A stretch of DNA of 64,000 nucleotides from Dentipellis sp. KUC8613. Lineage: Eukaryota; Basidiomycota; Agaricomycetes; Russulales; Hericiaceae. Below, piece after piece: positions 47,119-58,563 of the stretch. How positions within the stretch are numbered: the stretch's first letter is position 1; every line of letters begins with the position of its first letter. The stretch covers positions 186,001-250,000 of the forward strand of contig NSJX01000037.1 in assembly GCA_002286715.1 (NCBI GenBank), in the 5' to 3' direction. The notes below the pieces were generated by a model that had not been told where the DNA came from, ran no database searches, and saw only the letters and a list, made by a program, of their open reading frames with translations. A program made the translations under genes and the position numbers.

Positions 47119-49659
47119 CGCCGCGTAAGTATGTAAGTCAGTACCGATCCGTCCTTCCCATCGGAACATCCTTCGCCAACTCGCGTTCTGATGCAACGGT
47201 GTCGCATATCGTTCAACTTACCACTTCTGTACGCAGCCCGCCTCCTTGCCCGTCAAACAAAGTGTATACGTAGGGAACACATCCTGTCACCAAAGGCGAA
47301 CCCTTCTGATGTCATAAATCACGTCGTCTTTCGAGCCCGGGAAGTTTTCCTCATGGATTCCACGCTGCCAGGATCTCCGCCCATGCTCATGGATGTCTGT
47401 GTATGGGCGCATCGAGCCCATGCACGCCCTTTCATTTTCACGATCGGGCTGCTCGTCATCGTCATCGGCGTTGACCATCGTTCTCCTCCCGCAAGACCCG
47501 CTCGTGCTCTCGATCACCAGCGTATACGGCCATTGGCCAGCTAAAACCCGCTGGTGCACGGATATCTCCCCTCCACAGCGCGCCAAAGACGTAACGCAAC
47601 GGCGTACTCCACCCATCCCAATCGTAGCTCGTTGCTCGTGCGTCCGATACAGAGAGGCCGGCGAACGCTTACTGTGACTCGGGCATGCCTAATCGCATCA
47701 TGTGCAGATCGAGTATCGACGCACTCCAATCGCGTAGGTGTTTTGCCTTTCTCCAGAGAGCTGGGCTGGCTGGGAGTTGTCCGAGGCGCACCAAATTATC
47801 ATACGCTGCGGGTTCGAATGGGTAAATTCACCATCCATCAGAGGCGTACGAAACCGACTGGGGACCTGGGTGAAGCAGTTTTCTCGTTTCTGCAGGAGGC
47901 ATAGGGGAGGGGTATACTCTCATCTGGTCATCACCCATTATACCCGTGGTACACTCACAGCCTTCATCCTCTCTGAAAGAGCGTCTGGTTTGAAGGTGTG
48001 TGGTGGCTTACTCCTCTTTAAGCTTTTAAGTCTACTGCCCAACCCAGCCCAACCATATCGAATCCAAGTCTACCTCCCTCCTTCCCACCCTTTCTTTCAA
48101 TCTGTGGCGATCGCGATGATGACGATGCATGTCTATGTGTTCGTTCGCCATCGGCCAGGAGGTGAGTCTGTACTATGCCTTCGTCAATTTTATCTTATTT
48201 ATAAATACAATCACCTAGGCTTAGCAGCAAACGGAGGTGTGTATCCTCGCATCTCGTACCAAACCTCCAGCGTTGGTGACGCGATGTTTGCCCCGCGTCC
48301 ATCCACCATCGGCCAGGAGGGGTGTCTGCACTTCGCTGAATGTGGCCGCCCAGATGCAACGGCAAGTTCCGGGGCGCATCCTCGTATCTCGTACCACGAG
48401 CTGTCATCGGGCGTTCCCAAGCCGACCTTCATTTTGCTCCACCGAAAGTCTCTGAAAATGCACCTCGTCTTCGAAACTTGGGCTTGGACTCAGGGCTGAC
48501 GCGTCTGAATCCTGAAAAAGCGCTGGGGACTATTGTTGTATATTTACCCCTATCTGTGCCGCATCTATGCCCACCCATACACGACAAGGCGCATTTTCAT
48601 ACCCTGCATGCAGGCCGAATGTCCAAACACCATCATGGTTGGAGGTGCACAAAAAGCCGTTTAATCACCCGGACGAAGCAGTACTGATTAGATGGTTCAC
48701 GTTCTGGCCTGAGAGTTCGTTCGAGTTGGAAGTGGCGGCTTGTTGCTCCTTCGCGCGTCTCTTGCCCAACCCAACCGTCATTGCGAGTTTACCACTCTCC
48801 ATCTCTCTCTCTCTCCCTCCCCGCGCTCCAATCGCCAACATGGGATGACTCTGCACTATTATTGACGTGATTTGCATTCTTTTGACGCGGCGTGCACGGG
48901 TTTATATTTGCAGTACCATCCGTAGCGATCGCGATGATGATGTGTGTTTGCCACCGCGTTCATCTCCCGCTGCAAGCAGGTGAGTCTGCATGCATTCGTC
49001 GATTTCTCCTCCGCCGAATGTGGCCATCTAGAGTCATCAGCGAGTGCCCGTACGCACTCCCATCTCTGCTTTTACGCTTGATGCTTCGCACACTCGGAGA
49101 AACACCAGGAACTATTGCAGTATGTTTATTGCCGTCTCTGTTGTACATAAGTGCACTCATACATGCACATCATGTCGTCTTGGAACACAGACTCTTGCGG
49201 CCCTGGGAGACGAACAACAGAGATGCGTTTCTATTTTGTTAATGTGCATTCATCAGCAGAGACGTAGGGTCCGAAGTCGCTCGCCTGTTCGCCCAATGTT
49301 CGCCGCACGCCGGAGCGTTGCTCGGGTCACACGCTTTCGACGCAGAGTTTATATTACGGGTCGCCGACTCCATTACCTGCGCTTTGAGAAAGGAATAGAT
49401 GGTCGGTTTTTTGTCTACAAGTCCGCGGATATCGTATATACGCTGACCGGGTCAGCCGGCAGTGCCCGAGGCAGACGACTTCGATCCTGCGATCGCCAGT
49501 CTGATTGCAACTGCAAGTCTACGACGACGACCTTCAAGCTTCAATACCCGGTCCCAAGCACAGATTATACGACTCGCCGCCTAGTGAACAGCGCAATTCT
49601 CCACATATTGGATAGTACTGACTGCGTCTTTGGTTCAGTAGGAGGAGCACTGGTCAGCC
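47119..49659. other. Upstream part of the right arm; no complete gene
   Basis: Open frames up to 353 codons exist, but they cross non-coding sequence shared with the left arm and carry frame-disrupting differences between arms. A relic of family-A exon 1 (SENAPRLRNLGLDSGLT) lies at about 48,445-48,500, followed by possible donor gtatat. A second, weaker version (LLLRLMLRTLGETPGTI) is at about 49,070-49,120. Confidence 0.5.
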
Positions 49660-51366
49660 ATGTCAATCATCCCCGGACTCAACGAGGACTGCGCGATGCT
49701 CGTCCTCAAATACATGGAAGCACCCTCACTCTTGTCCATGGCACTCACTTGCCGAGCAGCTATTCACCCAGTCCGCCTGCGCCTCCTCCACGACCCGCAC
49801 CTCCCGACCGGCGCACGAGCAGCCTCCTTCCTGACCTTTGTCCTCAACCACTCTCTCGAGCCAGCCTTGCGCATCCTCCGCTTCGACGTCCACACCCTCG
49901 ACCAGACCGACTCCTGGCCGGCTCTCGCCGACGTTCTCCAGCGCGCGACGAACCTATTCCGGCTCGAGGCGTATCTGAACCCGACGTCCGTATGGCCAGA
50001 GCACGGCAGGATCTTCGGCGCATGCGAGCAGCGCTTCTTCCATGCCCTGGTCGACCTCACACCCGCACTGACGCACCTCCACCTCAGCCTGTGCCACCCG
50101 CTTGACCTCGCGGGGCTGCACGGCGTCCGTGGGCTCAAACACCTCTGGCTGAGCACGAGCTTCGACAGCATGCAGCCCGAGATGATGGCATCCAACATGT
50201 CTTCAATCAAGGATATCATCGCCAACAACGCCGACACACTCGAAGACATCTCACTTACATGCCCAAACAGCAAAGCCAGCCAAATCCACTTCGACCCGAG
50301 CCACCCATGCGCACGCGTCACGCGCTTCGCATTCCGCGCCGTCTGCATCGACTACACGAATCTCTGCGAGGTGTTCCCGAACGTCCAGCGGCTCGAGCAA
50401 AGCTTCGAACTGCGCGCCCCGGAGGACCTGGGGGACCAGAGCCCCGTCTGGCCGGCGCTGACGACGCTCGTGATGACGGACGTCGTTCTGCAGCAGCCGC
50501 TGCTTGCGTGCGGCGAGTATCCCCTCCTGCGCCGATTCGTCGTGGGCGATATCCGCTTTCTGTACACGCCGGCGTGGTTTCAGGGGCTTTTGGAGATTAT
50601 ACGAAGGTTTCGGATTTACGAGCTGTCGCTCCGGGACGTCCTCGTGCCGCCTGAGGCGCTCGCTGTAGCGTCCCAGCTCACCGACGACGTCGTGACGGCG
50701 TTCCTTTCGCAGCTACTCGAAAGCGCACCTCATCTTCGCAAGCTCGACTTGGGTCTGCGGCCTGAGCATTTTGCAGCTCCGGTGGACAATGTGGTATGTA
50801 CCGATCCTGGTCCTGGTCCTGGTTTTGTTTGCATTGTTTACGGCTCGCCGCTCACGGACTGTTCACTTACGTAGATACGAGTAGTTCCAGACGCTGCATC
50901 CCATGCCTATGCGCTCCGGAACCTCGCGTCCCTGTCGCTCTCCACGCGCCGGCACGTGCGGGGCGCTCTATCCAGGAAACGCCTAGAGGAATTCGCCAGG
51001 GCTTGGTTCACCGTCTGTCCGGTCTTGGTACACATACGGGTGTCGCTGAGGGGCCAGGAGTTCCGGTGGACACGACACTGGGAGACGGACGCGGACAACA
51101 AAAGTCATCAGCGCAGCGTGGTAACACCGCAATATAGGGTTAATGCTCGTCCCGGGAAGAAAGAGGACGAGGCTTCCGTGTTCGCAGGTAGCGATGACGA
51201 TTGGGACTCGGCTGGGTGGTCGAGCACCTTTTATGCTCCTCGGTGAGTTCTACTTGAGTGCCGCATGGCCTGCTGGAAGACTGACGAAGGCTGTTGGTGC
51301 AGGGGGAAAGATGCAAGGTGGGTGAAGTTTGACGGGGGTACCGAGCTTGTGGAGTTTTCGTTCTGA
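49660..51366 (+). CDS. F-box-like/LRR protein, subfamily A copy 9 (A9)
   Basis: Exons 49660-50793, 50875-51242 and 51303-51366; 521 residues. Inverted twin of A6: head IIPGLNEDCAMLVLKYMEAP, LTCRAAIHPVRLRLLHDPHL; middle ALTHLHLSLCHPLDLAGLHG, FPNVQRLEQSFELRAPEDLG, IYELSLRDVLVPPE, APHLRKLDLGL; last exon ends TELVEFSF. One residue is missing relative to A6 (PALADV against PVLLADV). Intact, so both arms carry an apparently functional gene. Confidence 0.84.
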
Positions 51367-52155
51367 TCGAGGGAGTGTGAGTGTTGTAAGGTGAGTAGAA
51401 GTTGGGTATGCCTGATGTAACAGTAGTGTGCACTACGCACCGGCTTTGATGTATCTTAGGAAGATAGTGACCATGTTCAGCACCATCGAATAAGAAACTT
51501 ATATGATCTTCATTGGACGAGAGCGATATTTCCATCTTGATAGTATGAATCTTCGTGCTGCTGGTGGTCTTCAGTATCGCCCATGGGTAGGGAGTGAATG
51601 TGGTGAATAGATGATCGTCAATTTGGCCGCTAATCATGGCGTTGTGATGGCATGGTCCAAGTTGAAGCTACCAAGCCGCGACTCGACTTGTCGTCGACTC
51701 GCGTGTCTACAGTCTAAGATACGTTCTCATTCTCAACCCTCTCGAGCACATGTCACGTAACGAATTTCTCGCTCACCTGAGTTGACTCATTTTTCAACAG
51801 TCCTCAGGTACTTAGGTCCATCACATTCGTCCATGCCTTCAAATTGACATCAACGTTCAGCGGTCATCCGCCTTGCTCCTTCCGATCCAGATGCTCACGA
51901 CTCACCATAGCGTAGCAGAGAGCCAGTCATCGAACACCATATACCAGCATATTCCTCACGGAGTGGTGGACAATTGGGTGCGGGGGCGCTCGAGCGCTTC
52001 TGTTCTCACGAGATCTACGCTTGAGGATGCTTAGCCGGTGTGGGCTCACGCAGCGGTGCGAGCATCTCCGTCATTCAGTGACCACTTCAAATGATCCGGC
52101 AGCCTGAAACGACGCGTTCTGGACGTATGTTCCTTGTCAATTCGCTTCTAAGGTG
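51367..52155. other. Intergenic region between A9 and the canonical F-box gene
   Basis: The arm ends near 51,460. The rest shows no gene; promoter of the next gene at the right end. Confidence 0.5.
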
Positions 52156-54021
52156 ATGACTACATTGCATGCATGCAGTTTCGCGGACGCTGAACAAACA
52201 GGGTTTGCAATTAGTGCCGTGGAGTATTGGGACAAGGCCGAGGGAGATCGCTTCGCATCGCCGCATGGATCTACCGTGATCAAGGCTGCAGCCATTCCAG
52301 ACGCGCGGGCGGAACTCGAGATGGAGATGAAAGCTGTCGAGCTGGTGATGTCCTCCCTCCGGACCCGCTACAACTCTCTCGCTCTTGTCAATCGATTACC
52401 ATCAGAGGCCCTCGCACACATATTCCAACACTTTCACGATGACCGTCTTTTTGAGTATGCCGGTGCATGCAAGGGGTCTTGGGGTGTCATGCAGTGCGTG
52501 AGGCTCACTCACGTATGTCGCCGATGGAGGATGGTTGGGATCGATCATCCCGGCTTGTGGTGTCAAATTCAAATCGGTACCAAACTCGCGGATGAATTTC
52601 TTCATCGCGCACGCAGGGAATCTCTCAGGATCACTTACGACTCATCGGCTCGCCGGCAGGCTGGACCCCGTGCACACGACATGGAGTACGTGGCAGGGCT
52701 CATTTCACAGAATTTATTCCGTGTACTGAGCCTTCATCTCAACGCAACATCGACGGAGTTCATTGCTACGATCCTTCCTGCACTGTGCGATCCTATGTCA
52801 ATCTTAGAGGAGGTCTCTCTGGACATTACATCGTCAGAGCAAAACATGCGCCCAGCTTCCATTGTTTCCCTGCCTCCGGATTTCTTCCAGCAATCTGCTC
52901 CACGACTTCTTCACCTCCATGTCAGTGGATGGATGATTCCATGGCCATCCCTTACTTTCAACACAATCACTCACCTCGCCCTCACACGACCGAACTGGGA
53001 TAGCGGCGAAGCGGGAGAGTTTGGAGAACTGCTTTCGGCTCTTTCAAGGATGCCTTTGTTGGAGGTTTTACATCTGGAGCATGTTTTCCCGCCTCCACTC
53101 CTCTCTCATGATGGCCCTTGGCGACCTTTTGATGGTCTCAAACAATTCGTTTCTCTCCCCAGTCTTCGCGAAGTTGTCTTGGCCGGCGTACCCCGGGCAT
53201 GCTATCTCGTTCTCGACCATATAGCCGCACCTCCCACTACTGAATATCGAATCTATGGGACTGCGGAGAACGACTGGGAAAGCAAATACTTCGTGCGATG
53301 GTTTCACAAGCTGGCCAAGACCTCTCCGCCTATCTGCATATTGCATGTTTCACAGGTGCCCGAGTCCTTTAAATTGTCTGCTTATTGCACGAGCGAGAGG
53401 CTCCCGGCGGGCAAGCTGCTGTTCGACCTTAGTCTGGAGGGACTCAGCGACGAGGGAAATACACGTGGAGAAATGCAAAAGCTTTTCGATGCGCTACCCC
53501 TCGTGCACGTCCAGATCCTGCGCATTCGCTATAGTGTTGACTCTCCATTCTCAGACTGGTCTGGCATCTTCTGCGGTCATACGGACCTACGGCATATCTC
53601 CATCGAATGTGAAATTGACTGTGAGCCGGAGTGGTCAATTTCTACCATCGAACGTTTACTTGCCATCGACCTTTCACCTCGAAAAAGTGACTTCTCTCCT
53701 CCATATCCGCCCCCCGCATTTCCATCTTTGGAGTCGTTGACTCTGAAAGAAATCAATTTCGGTCATGACGAGGCAGTATACGACAAGTTCTTGATCTGGC
53801 TCGGACGTTGGGGTGCCATCAAGGAGCTCATCCTCAGATACTGCATTTCCAACACAAATCTGGTAGACCGGCTGAAGATGTTGCCGTTCGAGCTTGTCAT
53901 GCACAAATGTACGATGGACACGGGTTTGCAGGTCACGCAGGAACACCCGACCCAAACTCATTTACCGTCAATGACATGGCCTGCCCCTAATATTGAGGAG
54001 GAGGGCCGCGGTGGTAATTGA
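52156..54021 (+). CDS. F-box protein of the general agaricomycete type
   Basis: Single exon, 621 residues, ATG at 52,156. A recognisable F-box lies at about residues 80-135: VNRLPSEALAHIFQHF, then VRLTHVCRRWRMVGIDHPGL and W at the usual spacing. A predicted helix precedes it (ELEMEMKAVELVMSSLRTRY). The remaining 480 residues contain irregular leucine-rich segments typical of this very large fungal family. F-box proteins bind Skp1 and present substrates to the SCF E3 ligase. It lacks the three-exon structure and C-terminal motif of the A/B family and is only distantly related. Function unknown. Confidence 0.88.
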   Translation: MTTLHACSFADAEQTGFAISAVEYWDKAEGDRFASPHGSTVIKAAAIPDARAELEMEMKAVELVMSSLRTRYNSLALVNRLPSEALAHIFQHFHDDRLFEYAGACKGSWGVMQCVRLTHVCRRWRMVGIDHPGLWCQIQIGTKLADEFLHRARRESLRITYDSSARRQAGPRAHDMEYVAGLISQNLFRVLSLHLNATSTEFIATILPALCDPMSILEEVSLDITSSEQNMRPASIVSLPPDFFQQSAPRLLHLHVSGWMIPWPSLTFNTITHLALTRPNWDSGEAGEFGELLSALSRMPLLEVLHLEHVFPPPLLSHDGPWRPFDGLKQFVSLPSLREVVLAGVPRACYLVLDHIAAPPTTEYRIYGTAENDWESKYFVRWFHKLAKTSPPICILHVSQVPESFKLSAYCTSERLPAGKLLFDLSLEGLSDEGNTRGEMQKLFDALPLVHVQILRIRYSVDSPFSDWSGIFCGHTDLRHISIECEIDCEPEWSISTIERLLAIDLSPRKSDFSPPYPPPAFPSLESLTLKEINFGHDEAVYDKFLIWLGRWGAIKELILRYCISNTNLVDRLKMLPFELVMHKCTMDTGLQVTQEHPTQTHLPSMTWPAPNIEEEGRGGN

Positions 54022-54599
54022 AAGGTTGCGATTAGTGCGCTATATTCCCCGAGGCGCGACACCATATGCTAGAATCACTGCCACAATCGACCCAGATATA
54101 GTGTTTCACCGCACAATTTCTACTTCCTCCATTCCTTGGTTCAAAATGCTGAAATAGCGTCTTGCTTTTGACTGTGTAAAAATGTACATTGCGACACAGA
54201 ATCTCGAACCAAGCAGCGAGATACAGAAGCTAGTGTTTGCATTGTACTTAGGTGGTAGGATAGAGCACACAGAATATGGCAATCTAGTAAGCACACGAAC
54301 ATTGATAACAGGAAAGGAGGTAGATGGCTCAGTGGAGGAGTCCGCCGTATTTTGACTCGACGGTCGTGGTACCGTACGAGTTATACAGAAATATTAGCGC
54401 CAACACGCGCCATGTCAAAACGCGTGACGTCCTGACGTTAAGCGCCCGTTGAGCATTTTGTGTGGTGACCGTTTGTACATCTTAGCAGGTCTGATCTTCT
54501 TCTTCTGTTACCATATATTTCAGACCAAAGGTGTAGTATATTCTCCATTAATTTGACGCGGACACTAACGGTCGCTTCACAGTAAATCAAATATTCAAG
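54022..54599. other. Intergenic region upstream of B3
   Basis: No gene. It includes the B3 promoter; the last 45 bp before the ATG resemble those upstream of B1. Confidence 0.5.
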
Positions 54600-56219
54600 A
54601 TGTCCTCCATGCCTGCTCTTAACACGGACTGCACGTCCCTCATCCTCAATCGCTTGGACATCTCTACACTAAAATCACTTGCACTCACCTCGCATGCAGC
54701 AGTTGTACCTGTCCGCCAGCAGCTCGTCCGCTGTCTCTATTTCACCGACTTCGAAACCGCGATCACGGGCTTCACCTTCGTTTGGAACCATGGTCTCCTC
54801 CCTAATGTCCGAACCATTGCCTTCGACGTCAACGACGAAACATGGTCTCTCCCCTTCTCTTCCCTCGCCGTAAACTTTATCTCATCCGCCCCGGCTCTCA
54901 ATGACATCCTCGCTAAAGGGTTTGGAGCGCTGTTCAACGCTTGCCCACGCATCGCCGAGGTCCTGGCCGCAAAGACATTCGTGCTTTCGCATCTTGAACT
55001 TCATGGACTTACACACCAGAGTCTCCAGGCTCTCCGCAATATCCATGGGCTTCGATCCATAGCACTTAATGTACAAGAACTCCATTTTACGGTTGAGAGC
55101 GCTAGACACATCGCCGCGATCATCTCTAATAATGCGGGCTCGCTGCGGGAGGTATCGATACATGGGCCTCCTCTCGGAATGCGACTCTGGCTGGACCACG
55201 ACACGTCTCCGTGTCTGCTCGCCTCCCGTCTGGCACTACACCATCTGGCATTCTGCCCGGATGAAATCAGCCGTGTGTTCCCGAACATCCGACAGCTAAA
55301 CCTCTGGAACACCAGCGTCTTGACTCTCAGAGACAGACAATTCCACGACCCGGCAATTTTTACCTGGCCACCCGAAACAGCTCCCCTCGTATTTCCTGTT
55401 GCGTGGATCAACAACCTCACCTCGCTCCGTAGCCTCGTGATCAAGGCGTTCGTTCTCGGCTTCCAAGTAGAGGACCTCACGGCGCTCTTGCGCAACTCGC
55501 GTCTGCGCGATCTGTCGCTCTTGCATGTGTCGATTGGCAAGCACAACCGCTGGTACGAGCTTCCGGACCCTGGCGCCGCTGCTTCTCCGGAACTGCTCTC
55601 CGATATCATATTCAACGCGAACGGTCTTCGAAGGCTAGATATCCACTTTGATTTCGACATTCCCCACTATCTGGTTCGTACTCGCGCATCGCGGCATTAG
55701 CGGTTTCCTCGACGAGAGCTAATCTCGAAAATCACAGGCCTTCGTGATCCCACGTCCGGCTTTTCGAGTCTCTGAGACGTCGGAGCTGACATATCTCTCG
55801 CTGTCCATTGAAACATCGAACGAGGACCCCATCGACAACGATACGTTCCTCGCGATCGTGAAGCCGTGGTTCCAACTCCTGCCAACACTCATCCATTTGC
55901 GATTGGCAATCGGTTCCATCGAGACGCGGTGGGAGCGCCGATGGACAGATTCAAACGCTAGCGCAGATATGCGTAGCATCGTCGTCCCTTGCGATAAGCG
56001 TGGCGGCTACGTACGTGTGCTCGGGCCTGAAAATGAGAATACTGTGTTCTCAGTCAGGGACAGCGACGCGTGTTCGTTGACTGCCTGGTGCGATGGTAAC
56101 GACGAAGGGTGAGCTAACGATGCTTGAGCCATGTGCTCCAAACTCAATTGATTGTGCTTAGGTGTCAAGAACATGTGGACCATGTACGAAGCATAGAGCT
56201 GGAGGAATTTGAAGTATAG
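54600..56219 (+). CDS. F-box-like/LRR protein, subfamily B copy 3 (B3)
   Basis: Exons 54600-55673, 55738-56108 and 56162-56219; 500 residues. Head MPALNTDCTSLILNRLDIST, LTSHAAVVPVRQQLVRCLYF; middle LSHLELHGLTHQSLQALR, HIAAIISNNAGSLREVSI, FPNIRQLNLWN, LRDLSLLHVSIGKHNRWY, LRRLDIHFDFDIP; exon 2 LTYLSLSIETS, FLAIVKPWFQLLPTLIHLRL, IETRWERR; last exon 58 nt, encoding CQEHVDHVRSIELEEFEV. Closest to B1. Intact. Confidence 0.8.
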
Positions 56220-56947
56220 GGCCCGGGTGCACGAACGCACCCGTAGATCGCGGAGTGAGCTTGCAATTAGTAGGCTCCACGCGTAAGTAATTCTACATTT
56301 TCCATAATAGAAGTCAAAAAGAGGCACAACGAAGAATCTATTAACCCAATCTATATCACACTTTGCAGCTACCCGCAATAATTGCAGCGGCTTCGACCAT
56401 CCGATACCTCTGTCCCCTCACCTCCTCATGCTATCGACTAAGCCTTGATGCAATTTTTCATCTTGAGCGCAGCAAGAGCACGATGTTTGTCAGTTTCAGG
56501 TGTCAAGTCCTGGCTATTATTCATACCACGACGACCAAGGCTAAACATACTACGGTGTCCCCGCGTGGTCGGGTCAAATTGTTTAGACCGCGAGAAACGT
56601 GGAAACCAGATGATTCCGTTATGGCACCAGAGATGATGTGCCCATACGACGGTGACTCCATCAAATGGGCAGTTCCTGGACGGACAGCGAACACCGCACA
56701 GCGGGTCGTAACCTTACTTATTGGGCGTTGCATCCCAGGCTTATTAGTGCCTGATATATGGGACTATCATCCTGGAGGCCACGCGGCTTAGATGATTACT
56801 GATCTTTTATATATAGATAAGGATCTCTTCTCTTGTACCAACATCTATATATACCATGACAAGCTAGGTCTGCAACTATCGGCTGAAGTCTGGAGATGCG
56901 TGCTGACATCTTGGCCAGGGATCAACAGTGACACGAATACGAGGACT
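56220..56947. other. B3-B4 spacer, homologous to the B1-B2 spacer
   Basis: No gene supported; frames up to 142 codons lack motifs. The first 200 bp align with 17,115-17,330. Confidence 0.6.
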
Positions 56948-58563
56948 ATGTCCCTGATCCCTACCCTCAACGCAGACTGCACATCTATCATCCTCGGTTA
57001 CCTGGATAATTCTGCTCTCTCTGCCTTCGCACTCACGTCTCATGCCGCAGTCGTACCCGTCCGCAAGGAGCTCGCACGCTGCCTCCACTTCACCGACGTA
57101 GAATCCGCGATCACGGGCGTCACCTTTGTCCAGAACCACTCTCTCGAGCGCTCTGTTCGTGCCATTGTCCTCGACATCCCAGAGGAAAAGTGGAGTTCAT
57201 CGTTCACGTCCTTCGTCACCGACATCCTCACATCCACCAGAAATGTTACCCGTGTCTTCATAAAGAAATATGCAGAGTTAGCCAAAGCGGAGCCACGCAT
57301 CGCCGAAATCCTCACTTCCGGGATATTCATAATTGTGCATCTTCATCTCCACGGCCTCCGGCGGACGAGTCTCGAGCCATTGCTGAACATTCGCGGGCTT
57401 CGCTCCATTGCATTTGGCGTTCAAGATAATTACTGCAAAATTCAGTGTGCCAAACACATCGTTGCTATCGTCTCTGGCAATGCAGCAACACTGCAAGACG
57501 TATCAATAGACGGCCCATCGCATAGAATGTGGCTCCGGCTCGACGTCGACGTTTCTCCCTGTCTTCTCGTCTCCCGTCTCACGCTCCATAATATGGCCTT
57601 TTTCTACGAAGAGATCGGTCGGGTGTTTCCGAACATCCAGCAGCAACACTTATGGAGAACCAATATATATTCCCTGGAAGAAGAGGGGCGACTGGGTCCT
57701 CATGGGCCGCCCTTGGCACGCGAACTGATGCTCCCCGTGCAATGGTACCACGACTTTCTCTCGCTTCGCAGTCTCGTCATCCAATCGACCAATATTGCAT
57801 TCCACGTCGACGACCTGACGGCCTCTTTGCGCCAGTCCTCCCTGCGCGATCTGTCGCTCTCGCACGTGTCGATAGGGAAGCCGCGAAAATGGTCTCCCCC
57901 CTCTGATATCGGAATTGCTGCATGCCCTCTTCTCTCCGATATTGTCTCCAGTGCATATAGCCTCCGCCGGCTGGACATGGGATTCAAGTTCAACATCCCT
58001 TACGATCCGGTCTGTCTTCCGGCGTTCTGGTCCCTCCCACAACAGCGACTCACAAGCGAATTTTCAGGTACTCGTACTCCCACACGCGACCTTCCCAGCC
58101 CCTGAGACATCTAAGCTTACCTACCTGTCGCTGTCCATCAGACAAACCATCCACTTGATCCACGTCAACACGGACCTGTTCCTCGTGATCGTCCAGGCGT
58201 GGTTTCGCTCCCTCCCAGCGCTCGCCTACATGCGAGTGGAAATCGACTTCATCGAGACGCGGTGGAAGCGCAAGTGCACAGACTCCGGCACAAGTGGTCA
58301 CAGCAGAGACCCACGTAGCATCGTCGTCCCCTACGACAAACGTAGAAAGGATGTACCTATCCTCGAGGCTGAATATGAGGACACATTGTTTTCGGTCAAG
58401 GACGATGAGACGTGCTCGCTGACGGTGCAGTACGATGAGCGACGCTGGTGAGGAACTGTTTGCCGTTTGTCCCGTCAAAGTAATTCTGAGAGACCTCGTG
58501 CTTAGGTCTCAAAAATTTATCGATCGCCTGCGAAGTATAGAACTCGAGGAATTCCGGATATAG
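56948..58563 (+). CDS. F-box-like/LRR protein, subfamily B copy 4 (B4)
   Basis: Exons 56948-58009, 58068-58447 and 58506-58563; 499 residues. Head LIPTLNADCTSIILGYLDNS, LTSHAAVVPVRKELARCLHF; middle IVHLHLHGLRRTSLEPLL, HIVAIVSGNAATLQDVSI, FPNIQQQHLW, LRDLSLSHVSIGKPRKW, LRRLDMGFKFNIP; exon 2 LTYLSLSIRQT, FLVIVQAWFRSLPALAYMRV, IETRWKRK; last exon SQKFIDRLRSIELEEFRI. Full-length partner of pseudogene B2. A 288-bp part of it (58,260-58,547) has a near-identical copy beside SDR3. Confidence 0.82.

Larger units (their letters stand above)
47118..51460 (+). repeat. Large inverted repeat, right arm
   Basis: About 4.34 kb, reverse complement of 31,320-35,923, containing A9 and its long upstream region. 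Inside the arm, the block starting gcgatcgcgatgatga at about 48,108 recurs at about 48,930 with a following gcaggtgagtctg or ggaggtgagtctg, giving an internal tandem duplication of roughly 820 bp. The first block is partly missing from the left arm. Confidence 0.85.

Noticed and set aside
47801..47835. tRNA-like gggttcgaat motif
   Set aside because: No matching acceptor stem or anticodon arm could be folded around it by eye.
48738..49370. Helitron or DNA-transposon origin for the arms
   Set aside because: No terminal inverted repeats, target-site duplications, transposase or Rep/helicase motifs were seen at the arm edges.
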